Positions 46,882-59,220 of a stretch of DNA of 64,000 nucleotides are shown here, one piece after another. Within the stretch, counting starts at the first letter, position 1, and the number at the start of each line of letters is the position of its first letter. This DNA is from Pascua guehoae. Taxonomy: Eukaryota; Basidiomycota; Tremellomycetes; Trichosporonales; Trichosporonaceae. Both the position numbers and the translations under genes were made by a program. The notes below the pieces were generated by a model. The model searched no databases. It had not been told where the DNA came from and saw nothing but the letters and a program-made list of their open reading frames with translations. Where the stretch lies: positions 1,302,075-1,366,074 of the forward strand of contig BCJX01000002.1 of NCBI GenBank assembly GCA_001600415.1. The letters run 5' to 3'.

Positions 46882-48223
46882 CTAGCTGCCCCTGCTAAGA
46901 GAGCGGAAGAATTCGTTGTACGCATTCTCAATGTCAAAGCTCATCTGCGTGTCAGCGTGGGTGGGGACCGCAGACGTACCTGTCGCGACTGCTCGTCTGT
47001 AATCTCGTCTGCGGCGTTCATTGCGTTGAGCGTGATGAGCCTGGGATTAGCATTCGTGGCGGAGAAGAGTAGTCGAGGGGGGTTGTAGTCTGGGGTTGTA
47101 GTCCTAGGGCGGTAGTCCAAGGGGGTAGTCCAAGGGGGGAGGGTGGCTGTGTCCTCGCCCGGGCTTCCGACCAAGACGAGAACAACACAGCATGGTAGTT
47201 TCAGGCCTCGCCCCTCCTCTCGAAACCCCATCCCCGCATCTCCGGGGAGAGCGCTAGTCGGTCGGAAGAGATCGGCCATTTCATCCCCAATCTCAAACGA
47301 GACGACATCAACAGCATGCAGGCCCCAACCCTCCCTCTCCCAACACCAACGCACCAGTGAATAATCCTCTCCCTTCCCTCCCACTCTGCGCTGGCCTTGA
47401 ATTTCGAGTATCCCGCCATGACCTCGGTGAGGAGCGGGTGCAGCTGATCCTTTGCGCGGAGGTTGAGCTTGAGCGCGTCCATGAATGTAATGAAGGCCTG
47501 TGTGGCCTCTGCCACATTCTTGCCATTGTCGCCCTCGGACGCGTCGGCGCTGTGTTCGACGGTGGCGGGGACGCCGACCGTGAGGCGATGCAGCGCGGCC
47601 GGGTGGTCCATCTGGGTGTGTTAGGGGACTCGGAGTAGGGCTGGCTGGGAGGGGGTGTGGCTGGTGATGAGGTCGGGATGGAGCAGGCTGGTGCATTATG
47701 ATATTGGGCGATGGGATTAGAGGGATCATCGACAGCATGTGAGCAGCACGATCCGCGACGGGGTATCCATCTCGCCCCCTCCGCCCTCCGTCTACCCCGG
47801 CTCCATCTGTACCAATCCCATGGCACTAGTACAGTCCCCATCGCACCCATCGCGCATAACGACACGCCATCCGTCTCCAACCCCACCTGAACCCATCTTG
47901 CAGCCAGGACACAGACATTCCCCGCCAACGCTCCCCGCCATAACCATACCACACCCACACCCTCACCCCAGACTCACCTTGTACCGCTTCATAAACTGCT
48001 CCAGGGACCCAATCTCGTCGCCCACAAGCTTCATCAGGCTCTTGTACTGCGCCAGGAGGCGGGTACACGCGGGCGCATAGTCGCGCGAGCTGACGGCATC
48101 GCGCACGTACGCGCGCTCGAGGTACTCGAGCCCGACAATGAGCGAGTAGAGCGTCGCGAGGTTTTCGACGCGCTCGCGCTCGGCGTTGGTCGTGTACAGG
48201 CGTACTTCTTCGTCGAGGTTCAT
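46882..48223 (-). CDS. VPS28: ESCRT-I subunit Vps28
   Basis: It is a core ESCRT-I protein acting on endosomes in multivesicular body sorting. Exons 47978-48223, 47355-47611, 46980-47040 and 46882-46944 give 208 residues, close to the family's 210-240. The N-terminus MNLDEEVRLYTTNAERERVENLATLYS and then LEYLERAYVRDAVSSRDY and CTRLLAQYKSLM are typical. The C-terminal four-helix domain, which contacts ESCRT-II in yeast, is read from FITFMDALKLNLRAKDQLHPLL, WEGRERIIHWLITLNAMNAADEI and MSFDIENAYNEFFRSLS. The intron at 47041-47354 is long for this window and contains a minisatellite built on GTAGTCCAAGGGGG. Confidence 0.95.
47079..47140. repeat. Intronic minisatellite in VPS28
   Basis: Four or five imperfect units of 14-18 bp with core GTAGTCCAAGGGGG lie in the third intron. 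Confidence 0.75.
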
Positions 48224-49265
48224 CGGGACCGAGCGGGGAAGGGGTGCGGGGGTGGGTATGCGTAGAATGAGAGTTGATGCGTATGAGGTGGACGAGTAGA
48301 TGGTAGGTGGTTGCAGTAGCGGTCATGGTGCATGGTGGCATGACGATGGTGTCAAGGTGGAGGTGGCTCGCGTGAGAGCCATGCAGATACCACGTGGAGG
48401 ATCTTCCCACGTGGGGCAAGGCAAGATCCGACCTCCCGAGTTTGCCACCATGCACGTCTGCCTCTGGAGACGGTGGTCCAAGCTGCGGAGTCGGCCGACG
48501 CCGCGACAGAAAGTGTGAGTTGGACTGCCACCAGCGCGCCAGTCGGCCAGTATGCCGCCTCAGATGACGATGCGCGCGCCATCACAGTGGCTTGGGTGGG
48601 CACACAGGCAGACGCAGGTGTACACGCAGACAGACGAGTGGAATACAGTACGGAGATAGCGAGTAGAGTGGGAGATGCGGCACGTGAGATAGCAGTAAGA
48701 GCAGGGCCAATACATACGGACCTTGCCGTTTCCGATTACAGATTGCAGCGTGTCCCCTCTAGCCGCCGCCGCGCCGCCCTGTATCAGAGTCACGCGGTAC
48801 GCGGTACGCGCGTACCACACGCGATACTGGACACGCAACGCGTTGTCACCCCCAACCCCAACCCCAATTGTTGCACAGCAGCGTGCACAGCACCGCTCAT
48901 GCACAGTACTCGTATCATGCACTCCCGTGTCTGCATCAGTCGTCTTTTCTCTTGTCACTGTCCACTACCCCACTCTCACTCTCACTCTCTCACCACTCCT
49001 CATACCACCCACCTCCGACCCACCTACAAATTACCCCGCCGTCCAAGCTGCAGGCAGCGCACGGCCCCCACTGTTCCGGGACGGCACGAACGCACCACCC
49101 ACGTATCCCGACTTGCACCCAATCCGGTTGGCAGCCTGGGCCCCCAGTTTTCCCGCAACCTCCACCTTGCGCCTGCCGCGACCCCGGTTGCCCCGCACGT
49201 AACCCCGTTCACGCCTCCACTTTTCAGCACCACAGACTCTACCAGTGAACGGCGACACGACCAGT
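48224..49265. other. Divergent intergenic region VPS28/carrier
   Basis: The 1,042 bp have no supportable gene. The 300 bp before 49266 are CT-rich and look like the leader of the carrier gene. A CACTCTCACTCTCAC stretch lies at 48971-48990. Confidence 0.5.
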
Positions 49266-49901
49266 ATGAGCAAGGACCATGGCGAAGGCAATGGTACCAA
49301 GATCAACAACGGCAACGGGAATGGGAACGGGAATGGGAATGGCGATGAGCTGAGTGGGTCGGGTCGGGTCTGGTGGACCGCAGGTGAGGTGCTGATGGAC
49401 AGATCCTGTGTCGCCAGCTGTCGACTTTACCGCGGGCGTCGTTGCGGGTACGTGGGATACGTTTGGGACAGAGGGGGAGCGGGGACGGGGCAGACGAGTG
49501 CTGTGCCGCCTCGCGCGGGAATGGAGTGTAGACTGGTGCCGGGCGTGTGCTAGCACCAATCAGTGCTCCGTCCTGAGCGGACGTGTGGACAAGCCAGCGA
49601 CAGCCGGCATACACAAAGTTGGAAACGACACACAGACATTCCGACACCAGGCACTGTATCATCTCCGAACGCGCGTATACTGACCACCAGGCGCGGTGGG
49701 CCTCGTCGTCGGCCAGCCCTTTGATGTCGTCAAGGTCCGCTACCAGACGCCGCAGTTTGCGGGCAAGTACAACTCGATCCACGGCGCGTTCCGTGAGTAA
49801 CATTGGGCGCCGGGGGGGGGGGGGGGGGGGCCAAGGGGGCCCCCCGCCCCCCTAAAAAGGCCACACGGGGTTTCCGGGGGGGGGGGAAACAACCCCCCCC
49901 G

Positions 49902-49951
<50 letters not shown>

Positions 49952-52373
49952 CGCAACGGGTGCCCCTCGACTCCAGACGCCTTCAAATGGCCTAGCCGAG
50001 TTTCCAGGCGTGCGGGAACCAAGCACACGCGCTCCCTCAACTCTAGACATGTCGCCCGCTTTTGACTGACGCCCAGGCTCGATCGTGCGCGATGAAGGAG
50101 TGCGTCGCAGTAGCCCGGCAGCCAACTAACCCCAGGTCCGCGGTCTATTCAAGGGTGTCATGTCGCCCATGGTAAGCAAACGCCGCCTTGGTCGTGCTGA
50201 CAGCCAGGCCGGAATCGCGTTTGTGGGTACCCCGAGCACGCGCGGGAGGCGGCACTGGACGTGTCAAGTGACAAGTGTCAAGTGTGCCCCTTGCCGCTGA
50301 GTGACAGCCTCATGGCCTCGTGCGAACATGACGTGCGGGACGGACGCCCCGTAGGGCGTAGGGCGTAGGGCACGCTGCAAGGCCGTACTGCTCCGTCTGG
50401 CATGGGACAGCATGTTGCATGGTAGCCAATCATGCCTGCGGGGACGAGGCGGATTGCGCTGACACAAACCGCAGGTCAACGGCATCGTCTTTACGTCGTA
50501 CTCGTTCTTTATGAAGCTCCAGCACACGCCAGAGGGCGAGGATGCCACGCTCGGCCAGATCCTCCTCGCTGGTACGGGGAGCGGAATGATCGCGTCGTGA
50601 GTAAATGAAGGGCATGGCCGTTCGTCCAGAGGGTGTTCCTACCCAGACGGATGGTCATACACAGACGCGCAATTGCCGACGTCGGGAGCACCTGCTGACC
50701 ATCCCAGGCTCGTCACGTGTCCTACCGAGCTCGTAAAGGTGTGTGCCGAGTGACAGAGTGGCCTGGATCATGGTGTCGACGATCGGACCGCTGCCAGTCC
50801 TCCAGTCTGTGGTGCCCCACTTGCCTATGATCGAGCGACACGCAGTGGACGGCATGTCGCCGCCATAGCCCCAAGGCGAGAGTGTCTGCATCTACAGGCC
50901 AGCTGCCGGAGACCCAGAAATCTTGGCCACGACATGATCCCTCCGGAGCCATCTTCTCCCTCCCCGACGTTGAGACTTGCCCCGAGGTTGAGACTTGCCC
51001 CGATGCTGAGACTTTACCGCTCACGCACAGATCCGCCAACAATCCATGCCGACCAACATGAACCCATCAGCGCTCACGGTGACGATGGACATCCTTCGCC
51101 AGGGTGGAATCCGTGCCCTGTACCGCGGCTTCTCGGCTACGTGGATGCGCGAGCTGGCGTATGGGCCGTACTTTTTCTCGTGAGTCGCTCGGAGTCGAGG
51201 GTTGGGGGTTACAGGGGGGAGGTACAGTCGGGGGTTACAGTCGAGGATTACAGTCGAGCATTACAGCTGGGCGGGTTCCGGGACGATGTCGACAGGGCAG
51301 TCCAGTCGACAACCTCTGATGGTACTCTAAGAGACGATGAAGGCTCGGCTCCACTGGTCTGCTCGACTGGGATTTCTCCCGCGCGTGCGTGCGCGGTGAC
51401 ACCCGCCCCGCTCAGATCCTTTCCGAGACCTCTTCCGAGACCCCCGAGACGCACCCAGCGCCCAAAACCGCGCGTGAGTCACCACTGACGCTCAGGTACG
51501 AGGCCATGTGCCGCTTGTTCAAGTGGCGCCGGGAGCAGCGCGGCCAATATCTCGCCGCCAAGCACCCCCACGGACACGGGCTGATTGACGAGGCCGAGGC
51601 CGAGCTCTCCAGCGGCCTCAGTTGGCCAGAGCTCATGACCGCCGGCGGCGTCGCGGGTGTCGTGGCGTGGGCGGTGAGTGCCCCGCAGAGGTCTGGTGTC
51701 GGTGGTTCTTGAGCGGTCAGAACACTCCAGGTACAGCGTGTGTCCAAAAGGTGCACAAGTGGCGCACGGCTTGGTGACCTAAAGATCCACAAGTGGCGCA
51801 CGGTGTGACTGTGCAAGCAGTTGCTTGCCACCATCTCAGCAGCAGCCGAGTCGCACATGTCTCGGGGTCTCTGCGCCGCATCGTGGACCTTTGAGTCACA
51901 GGCAGTACCCTCTCGTTGCCGAGGCTGCCACACCACATCACAGACCGACACGGTGCAAAGACGGTAGCACCAACACCTCCCTGCATAAGCTGACCCCAGA
52001 TTACCTTCCCCTTTGACGTCATCAAGACGCGCATGCAGGCCACGGCGGCGGACGGAGCCTTGTCCACGCTCAAGCCGCCAGGCATGTGGCGCGTCGCTGC
52101 AGACAGCATAAAGAAAGAGGGGTGGAGAGTCATGTTTGCCGGTCTGTGGCCGTGTGTTGTGCGGTGAGTTGAATTGGCGCCGAGTAGTACTATTGGGCGA
52201 ATGAGCTGACCTCCTAGCGCTATCCCGGTACGTCGATTGCGGTGCCCTCGGACGGTGCCCTCCAATGCGGCACACAGCTTTTCGTTTCGAATACTGATGA
52301 CACCGTGCTGACTATCCAGGCCAACATGGTCATCTTCCTCACATTCGAGGCCATTGTCGGTGCGCTGCGGTAA
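49266..52373 (+). CDS. Mitochondrial carrier (SLC25 family), 13 exons
   Basis: Exons 49266-49383, 49418-49447, 49691-49792, 50077-50099, 50136-50171, 50208-50222, 50475-50596, 50708-50738, 51031-51179, 51496-51673, 52000-52163, 52218-52227 and 52320-52373 give 343 residues. All three family signatures are present: PFDVVKVRYQ, PTELVKIRQQ and PFDVIKTRMQ, each at the end of the first helix of a repeat, with the even helices seen in GIAFVNGIVFTSYSFF, LAYGPYFFSYEAMCRLF and RAIPANMVIFLTFEA. This places it in the inner mitochondrial membrane. The subgroup looks closest to carnitine/ornithine-type carriers (SLC25A20/A15/A45), but the substrate cannot be assigned. The N-terminus has a Gly-Asn run. Six introns exceed 230 nt and hold G-runs and minisatellites; exons of 10 and 15 nt occur. 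Confidence 0.93.
49811..49950. repeat. Poly-G blocks inside a carrier intron
   Basis: Runs of about 20, 12 and 47 G are separated by C-rich and degenerate sequence. The block is within the intron 49793-50076. The pattern is typical of low-quality or collapsed assembly, though real poly-G tracts cannot be ruled out. Confidence 0.8.
50962..51014. repeat. 18-bp minisatellite x3 near a 3' splice site
   Basis: Three units with core CCCCGAGGTTGAGACTTG end 16 bp before the acceptor of the intron 50739-51030; the last copy overlaps the probable branch region. Confidence 0.85.
51196..51266. repeat. Intronic minisatellite (GGATTACAGTCGAG type)
   Basis: About five imperfect units of 13-15 bp lie just inside the 5' end of the carrier intron 51180-51495. 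Confidence 0.8.
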
Positions 52374-53426
52374 GCACCTGAGTGTGCCTGCCTCGAGCGG
52401 GCTGGCATGATCATCTGCCTCGACGGGCCGTGCTCAAGTGTCGAGACGGTCAGGTGCCCCGCGGTTCCCTTTGCTGGTTACGGCGACCTTTGCAGCCGCG
52501 GGTGTTGACGTCGGATCCATGTCGCTCGCCAACCATTTGGGCACAGAAGACCACACCAAGCCCTTCCGTTCTATTTCCAACCACGAGCAACCTCGGTACT
52601 TTCAACTAGACCGGTTGCCTCGGTACCCTGCATACAACATATCCGAGATACCAGATGGCCAGATGCATGACATGGAGCATAGGTACATGCGGTCCAATCG
52701 AGCCGTTGGTGCAGTTTGGTCACTGCAAGCGCCTTCGACCTCGCGCTGCATCCGCTTTACCCCCGACATGACTATCCCCGACATGACTACCCCCGACATG
52801 ACCGAGGCATGCTGTCTTGGGAAATGACAGCGTTCCTGTGCCAACGCTCATCACATACCTGGCGACTGACGGCACTGGGGGCCCAGACAAGACAAGTGGT
52901 AGCAGCAACCTCTAGCTCTGGCGTTACACTTTGCGCCTTCCGCGGCAGTGAAATGGCAAACACTCGGGTCGTACACTGGACCAACACCATACAGTCGCAT
53001 TCCTGCAAGGTTGATGATGTGGGCAACAAAGTGTTTACTTTAATAAAGCAAAACTGGCGTGGGAAGTCGCCCGACTAGGTGCAAATCACACTGGAGTAGA
53101 AAAGCCTGGCGCCAAACCTTCCATGGCCCCAACGCACCGGCGGCAATGGCGGCAATGGCGGGGCGAGGGGGCAGGGCGCAGGGCGCATGCTGGCATGCGT
53201 TTCATCCACACAACCCCCGTACCTTTTTCGAACCCAGCTGGCGCTCCTGACACGTCCGACCAACGCGTGCTGGCTCTTCTGGGGGGTTTAGGGCTTTAGT
53301 GCTTTGGGTCTGGCCGTGTGTGCGGTGCCAAGAGTTGTTGGCAGTGCATAAGAGTTGTTCGGAGCAGAGAATGGGCGTAACTATATACTCACCCGCGACC
53401 ATGTCGCATGCGCTGAGCTGAACCCG

Positions 53427-53675
53427 CAGCCACCCTCAGCCACACCCTCAGCCACACCCACACGCAGAGCCACACGCAGAGCCACACCCACACCCACACC
53501 CACATCCAACCACACCCACTCACACGCGAAGCTCGCCATACCCGCTCAGCTTCAAGCTCAAGGTGTTGCCCCATCATCAACAAACATACATAGCAAACTC
53601 ACCCATCACCACCACCCCACCACCCCACAACCCACCACCACCCCACCACCCCACAACCCACCACCACCCCACGCC
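53427..53675. repeat. CCACAC/CACCACCCC simple repeats
   Basis: A CAGCCACACC and CACACCC block (53427-53520) is followed by two copies of a unit of about 35 bp built on CACCACCCCACCACCCCACAACC (53606-53675). Confidence 0.85.
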
Positions 53676-54178
53676 CACGTACGTCTACGCGTCAACGCGT
53701 GCAATCACCACCACCAAGAAACTCTAATCCCCACCCGCCCAAAATTCGCTGCGGATGCGGCAACCTTACGACATGGGCAAAATGCACCTTAAACCATGTG
53801 TGCGGCAGTAGCGACGAAAAACGCGCTATACCATACACGGCCGGGCGTGGCGTTCCTTTACGACCGACGTCGCGACGGCGACAGCGTGGGGTACCACGTC
53901 GGGGATATGGGACCTCGGTGAATTGTGGCGGTGACTGGCTGACGGTGATTGACCAGTTGACCAGTTGACCAGTCGACCCGTCGGCCAGGACAAGCTCCTG
54001 CATACGTGTAGTGCAGACGCAGACGTTCTAAGAAGGTCGAGAGGTGCCAAGCCCGCCTGCCTTGCCGCTGGGCCCGTTCTGGTAATGCCCCACGGCACCA
54101 CTCGGGGATACCCACCCCGGGCCTCCCGAGACACCCGGTGGTGTCAACGATACCGTGTCCGTACCGACATTACCACGC

Positions 54179-54180
<2 letters not shown>

Positions 54181-54220
<40 letters not shown>
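54181..54220. repeat. Poly-C tract of 40
   Basis: An uninterrupted run of C; it should be checked against raw reads, like the poly-G block near 49.9 kb. Confidence 0.85.
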
Positions 54221-54223
<3 letters not shown>

Positions 54224-55648
54224 CACTCACTGTCAATCTCCATCATGCATCTGATGCCGATCCACTAACCACGAACAGCTAGGGGGCGGCGTCCCGCGGC
54301 CCGGTATCCCGCCCTGCCAGCAGCGTATCACATGTCGTCCTCTACCTTAGCTTTTCGATATCGAGAAGGGTGGGTTAATTGCATGCCAGCATTTCAAGTC
54401 GTATGCCAGCATGCATACCGGCGGGACGGCCCATCCCAGCCTCACTCACCCCTCACCCCCTCACCACACGGTACGCATGCCAAGAGATCTGTTTTGGCAG
54501 CAGCGGTGCAGGGGTGCAGGGAGGGAGTGTTGCTCACGCGAGGCACGGCTCACACGTCGGAGGCTGTTGCTTTTGATTCCTTGAACCTTGTGCAGACCTA
54601 GAGCTGTACGTACCCACCGCGTCCTGACGGCATGGAGAAAACAATCGACCTGGTGCTGCGGAGGAATAGTCAACAATGGCCACGAGGGCCGGCGTGCACG
54701 ATACTGCCGTAAGCCGAACGTGGCGACAGAGCAACACAGGGTGGAAGTTACGGACGACTACACAGGGGTGTGGCGGAGGATACAGCGACGGAACACACCG
54801 GGCTGCCTTATCGGAAGCCCTCCGACGTTCCGCAAGCGGCAACTAGAGGTGACGGAATGCTACTGTACCAAAGGCACGGGCCGTCGTCAACGTCCATTCC
54901 AGCGGGCCATGGGACATTGCGTCAGGGCGGGCTCGGGGAGGCAAGGTTGGGAGCGATGACGTTGGACGATGGGTGTAGGTAGGGCTTTGTTGGAGGGCTT
55001 TGTTGGACGATACAACTCCTGCCAGCCGTCTGTGCCTAGGATTTGCCCTGTGGGTGCAAAAGGAACGAGTAATGGCAGGGATGCCAGGTATGCAGATGGT
55101 GAGATGCAGACGTGCAGACTGCTGCAAGAGTCGGCCATTACAGAGGGTGTCAAAAGGACCGTGAGGGCGGGGATGCTGGCATGTAGCTCTGAGCTGGTGC
55201 TGAGATGGGCGTTCGGCAGCGCAAGATAAATCTCACTGTGCGCCTCGCGGTCCCTTTTGACACGCTGTACTCGTTCCTTTAGACTCTGTATGTACTGTAC
55301 TGCACAGCTTGCCTACCGTAGAAATCGCAGAATCGTCATGGCAGACCTGGGCTGAATTCAAGATGAATGCTGGGTCGACGCCGCCCAAGCCTCCCCCAAG
55401 CCCCCGTAGCCCCGTATTCGCGTACAGTATTCATGGTCTGGGCATGCTGCCCACGCCTTTTGGCTGCAGCAAATGCACAAACGCAGCCCACGCTTTTGGT
55501 GGCTATACTGTGTACAGCAAATACACAAACGGCGGCTTGAATTGGGATAAAATGCCCACTACGCAGTTGAATACGGGGCGCAGAGGACTGTATTCACCTG
55601 GCGCCATGTTTGCCTTGTCGATCTGGATCTGGGCCGTATCTTGGCGCC

Positions 55649-55795
55649 TGGCGCCATGGAATATAGATTTAGTTGTACGCTACAGCTGGCTGTCCTCTGG
55701 CATGGAATACAGATTTAGCAGGACACTACAGCTTTATGGCCGTCCTCTGGCGCCATGGAATACATATTTAGTAGGACACTACAGTTGTGGTCGTC
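55649..55795. repeat. Tandem repeat of about 49 bp, three copies
   Basis: Three consecutive units share TGGCGCCATGGAATA, a GATTTAG element, ACACTACAG and GTCCTC. Unit lengths are 48-50 bp with clear divergence. Confidence 0.9.
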
Positions 55796-55890
55796 TGAAC
55801 TCTAGTGTGTAAATGGAGCTGCACGCGAGCAGGTGCTAAAATGCAAGTGTGATCTGCCACAATGTCGCGCCATGAGCGCTATGTGAGACT

Positions 55891-55955
55891 CCGAGTCGGA
55901 CGCCGAGCCAGACGCCGAGTCAGGCGACTCAGGCGCCGAGTCAGACGCCGAGTCT
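55891..55955. repeat. GACGCCGAGTCA-type tandem repeat
   Basis: Five or six imperfect 12-bp units in a row, outside any credible gene. Confidence 0.85.
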
Positions 55956-56195
55956 TGCAGATCTCCGCGCACGACTAGAGACTACTTGCCTAGTGCAACA
56001 GCTACATTAACAAGGCCTAGCATGTGCGCTTGTGTTCGCCAGTGTCAACTAACCTTTGTGTAATGTACACTTTTGGATCTTGCTTTTGGGCTGGCCGCCG
56101 GCCGCTGCGTCATCCTTCCTGCAGCCTTATTGCGACCCGTGACGTCTTTGTGTTTAGTAGTGGTGCACTATTTGGTGCGGCCAAAGTCTTTCCTT

Positions 56196-56253
56196 GTCCT
56201 TTGCCTGTCCTTTGCCTGTCCTTTGGCTGTCCTTTGCTTGTCCTTGCCTGTCT
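56196..56253. repeat. TGTCCTTTGCC tandem repeat
   Basis: Five units of 10-11 bp with small changes (TTTGGC, TTTGCT). Confidence 0.9.
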
Positions 56254-58558
56254 CGGTAACTATGTCGGGCGCATCCTGTCTCAGCAGAGTACACACGCAC
56301 GCCAGTAGCACGATGCATTGACCCAACCCCCACTGCTCGTTTCTGGATCTGGACGTAGATACGTGTTCTGGACGCGCCGACTGCTGCATTTCCGTCTGGG
56401 TTTAATAAATATACTCTTCACAAGACGGAAACTGCGCAGCAGTCGAGACAGTGGCCAGGTTGAACAGGTTCCTGTCACGAACAAGGCCAGCCACTGGTGC
56501 ACGAGCCGCGGCATGGCGCCAGGCACAGTGCCGCGGCGCTCGCTGGCCAACTTTGTTCGTGCAGTGCTCGCGTGTAGCGCGTAGCGTGTTGGTGTCGGGG
56601 TATGTTGGTACTTTGTAGGCAGCCGCGGGGGCCTGAGGGGAGAGCCGGAAAAGTGCCGAACAGGCGGAACACGCCGAACGCGCAAACTGTGAATCATTTT
56701 TCGACACAATGTTTGCCCTGACCCGACCGTCGGGAATCAGGGTCTCTTCCCCCTCAACCATGTTTTTTCCCAGCCCAGTGCACCATTGCGACGGGGGTTA
56801 TCAAGAGTGGCAGACGGGGGCCTGGGCGGGAGTTTATTGCATGCTGTCCTGGTGCCAAAGCTTGTTTCTGCAGGTCCAGGCCAGGACGCTTGTGAACCCT
56901 CTTGTGACTTTCGCACGCACAATTTTGAACATACCCCTCCCCTCACAACGTCATGAGCAGGTGCAGTGCGTCTGTCTGTGCACAATCCTCAAGTCGGGTT
57001 CGGTTCCTCTTTGAGGCGTTTTTTTCTCCTTCTAATCCGGACAAAGGTGCCACATGGAGGCAGTCGCGGGTGGACGGGTGGTAATGTCGGGCCATCGGCC
57101 ATTGGCGCCACCCACTCTACCGCTTGCGGTCTCGCTTGACGATCATGAAATCTATAATTGACAGAGATGATGCGAGATGCGGTAAAACCAAGTCATGTAC
57201 AGATCTTAGCAGCTTTGAATGGCGTGGTGGAGAATGCCGCTTGTTGGAGACTGAATGGGACCAGAAAAATGGGTCGGGTCAAATGGCGTGTGTGGCGTCC
57301 GTTTGATCGACCACAACACCATCCCACATGGACACCAAGCATCCCCACCATCATCATGCAAGCCTGCATCCAGGCTCTCCTCTACCTGGGCACCCTGTCA
57401 TATCAACACTGCGACCCCCCTACTCGGCACCCGAGCCAGGCAAACGCACGTAAAATTATGCTCGTCTGTCCAGGGTCGTTCCGTTGTTCGAGCATGTTTT
57501 CCTTGCCCCGAGACTTGTCTGGGTAGGTAGTAGTGCTCCTGTAGTCTCCCTTTGCACATTAAGCACACGCCACCGCAGCCTCTCTACTCCCTTGTTCTCC
57601 TTCTCGCCTTCACCATCCGTCCCTTTGCATGGGTACCCTGTATCGGCGCTTTTGGTCTATCAATGTCATCATCCCATGCATTCTAGCGACGACTTGATGG
57701 CAACGCCGAATTTCAGGTTTTCCGTGTGTTGGTGATCAGCGTTCAGGAATTCAGGAACAGTGCCGTGAATCGGTTGGGACTCTGGCTGGTCCCTGTTACC
57801 CTCGGGCGCCCTTGCGCCCTTGTGCCCTTTGCTCCCTGTAGGAATCCAAACCTCATTGCCGAACCCGCCCTTCCCGTTCCCGCCCTTGGACCCTTAATGC
57901 GCCTCTCACCTCGCGTGTGTGTGTGTGTCTCTTGGCATCCAAGACGCATCACTGCGCACCGACCCGGGCCGATTAACACGGGCCGCACGGCTCGCCCCAC
58001 CCGCGCGCGCCGGCCCCGCCGGGGGCGTCAATCATGAATCACGTCTCTCCTTTCAATCAATGCTCTGCGGTGGTGGTCATTTTTTGGGCTTGAACCCAAG
58101 CTTGCTTTTCGGAAAACAAAGTAAATCTGGGCATGCATTTCCCTCGGTCGCTCGGCTCTGGTGCCGCGCGCATACCACACGCCCTGCGCCCTGCCACGCG
58201 TGTGTGCGTGTTGTAAAGACAAACGCCACTGGCCATCCACGAGGCCGCGCCCCCGCGTGCAAATGCATGCCACTGGGGCCATGCAACAGGGCTTCTAGAC
58301 TATCTTTGGATACTTTGCCTCGCAATCCGCCGTTGGTTGTCAAGCGCGCGCGCAAGGCGACAAAGGGTTGCCTCCCTGCATGCCTGAGTGTATGCCTACT
58401 GTACTGCTTGGCTCTTGGGTTTGAATGTCCCTGTCATGATTCTTTGTGTAGACTTGTAGTGTCACCCATCCCACCTCGGTTGCCGTAATTCAACCCTTTG
58501 ATTCGGGACCCATTCTGGGTACAGAGAGAGACACTGGCAATCACCACGCCACCCTCCC

Positions 58559-58621
58559 NNNNNNNNNNNNNNNNNNNNNNNNNNNNNNNNNNNNNNNNNN
58601 NNNNNNNNNNNNNNNNNNNNN
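58559..58621. other. Assembly gap of 63 N
   Basis: Sixty-three undetermined bases about 600 bp upstream of the next gene. The true length is not known from the sequence. Confidence 0.98.
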
Positions 58622-59220
58622 GCCTCGCTCACTCGGTCGCGCGCCCGCCGCCTGCCCGCCTGCCGCGTTCCTATACCGCGTGTTGGCTCTCTTTCGTACG
58701 TGCCTGCCAGCCAGCACAGCACGACCGAGCAAGATACCACCCACCCCCACCCACACCAAGGCCACTCACCTCACCGCCGCACGCCCTCTGCCCCGTTTCA
58801 CGATCACCTGTGCCGTGTGTTCAACGACGGGACTCGCCACGCCTCCCGCTCTGCTCGCACTGTGTCTCTGTGTGTTGGTAGCAACTACAGTAGGCTCTGA
58901 CACAACCCAACCCGTACCCTCGCCCTTTGCGCTTCAAGCTCTCGCTCGCTTGCTGGACAAACGATAAATCAAAGCTTCCCACTTTGGTCGCTTGCGCTTT
59001 CTTTGCTTCTCTTAAGACCCCAAAGTCATTGACTGGACCGACACTCTTGGATCCACACTCAACCCACACGCCAACTTTGACATCTTTTCCAAACCGCCGT
59101 CGTCTTTATAAAGAACGTTTAGCGCCGCCTCGTCTCTTCGCTTTGCTACCCATCTAGCAAGCGAACACACTCTCTCGGCTCTCAACGACCTGTGCCCCCC
59201 ATTCTTGCTCGTTGGCCACC

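Larger units (their letters stand above)
52374..59220. other. 6.8-kb gene-poor, repeat-rich region
   Basis: No frame has a recognisable domain or splice chain. The region holds C-rich arrays, a poly-C tract, three families of short tandem repeats and a run of N, each listed separately. The part from about 58640 to 59220 is CT-rich and probably the promoter and leader of the gene at 59221. Confidence 0.5.

Noticed and set aside
49803..50069. Gly-rich open frame across the poly-G block
   Set aside because: It is a direct translation of homopolymer G inside an intron with flanking splice sites that preserve the carrier domain.
52374..59220. Hidden multi-exon gene in the gene-poor block
   Set aside because: Scanning frames with donor/acceptor pairs gave no run of family-like text on either strand.
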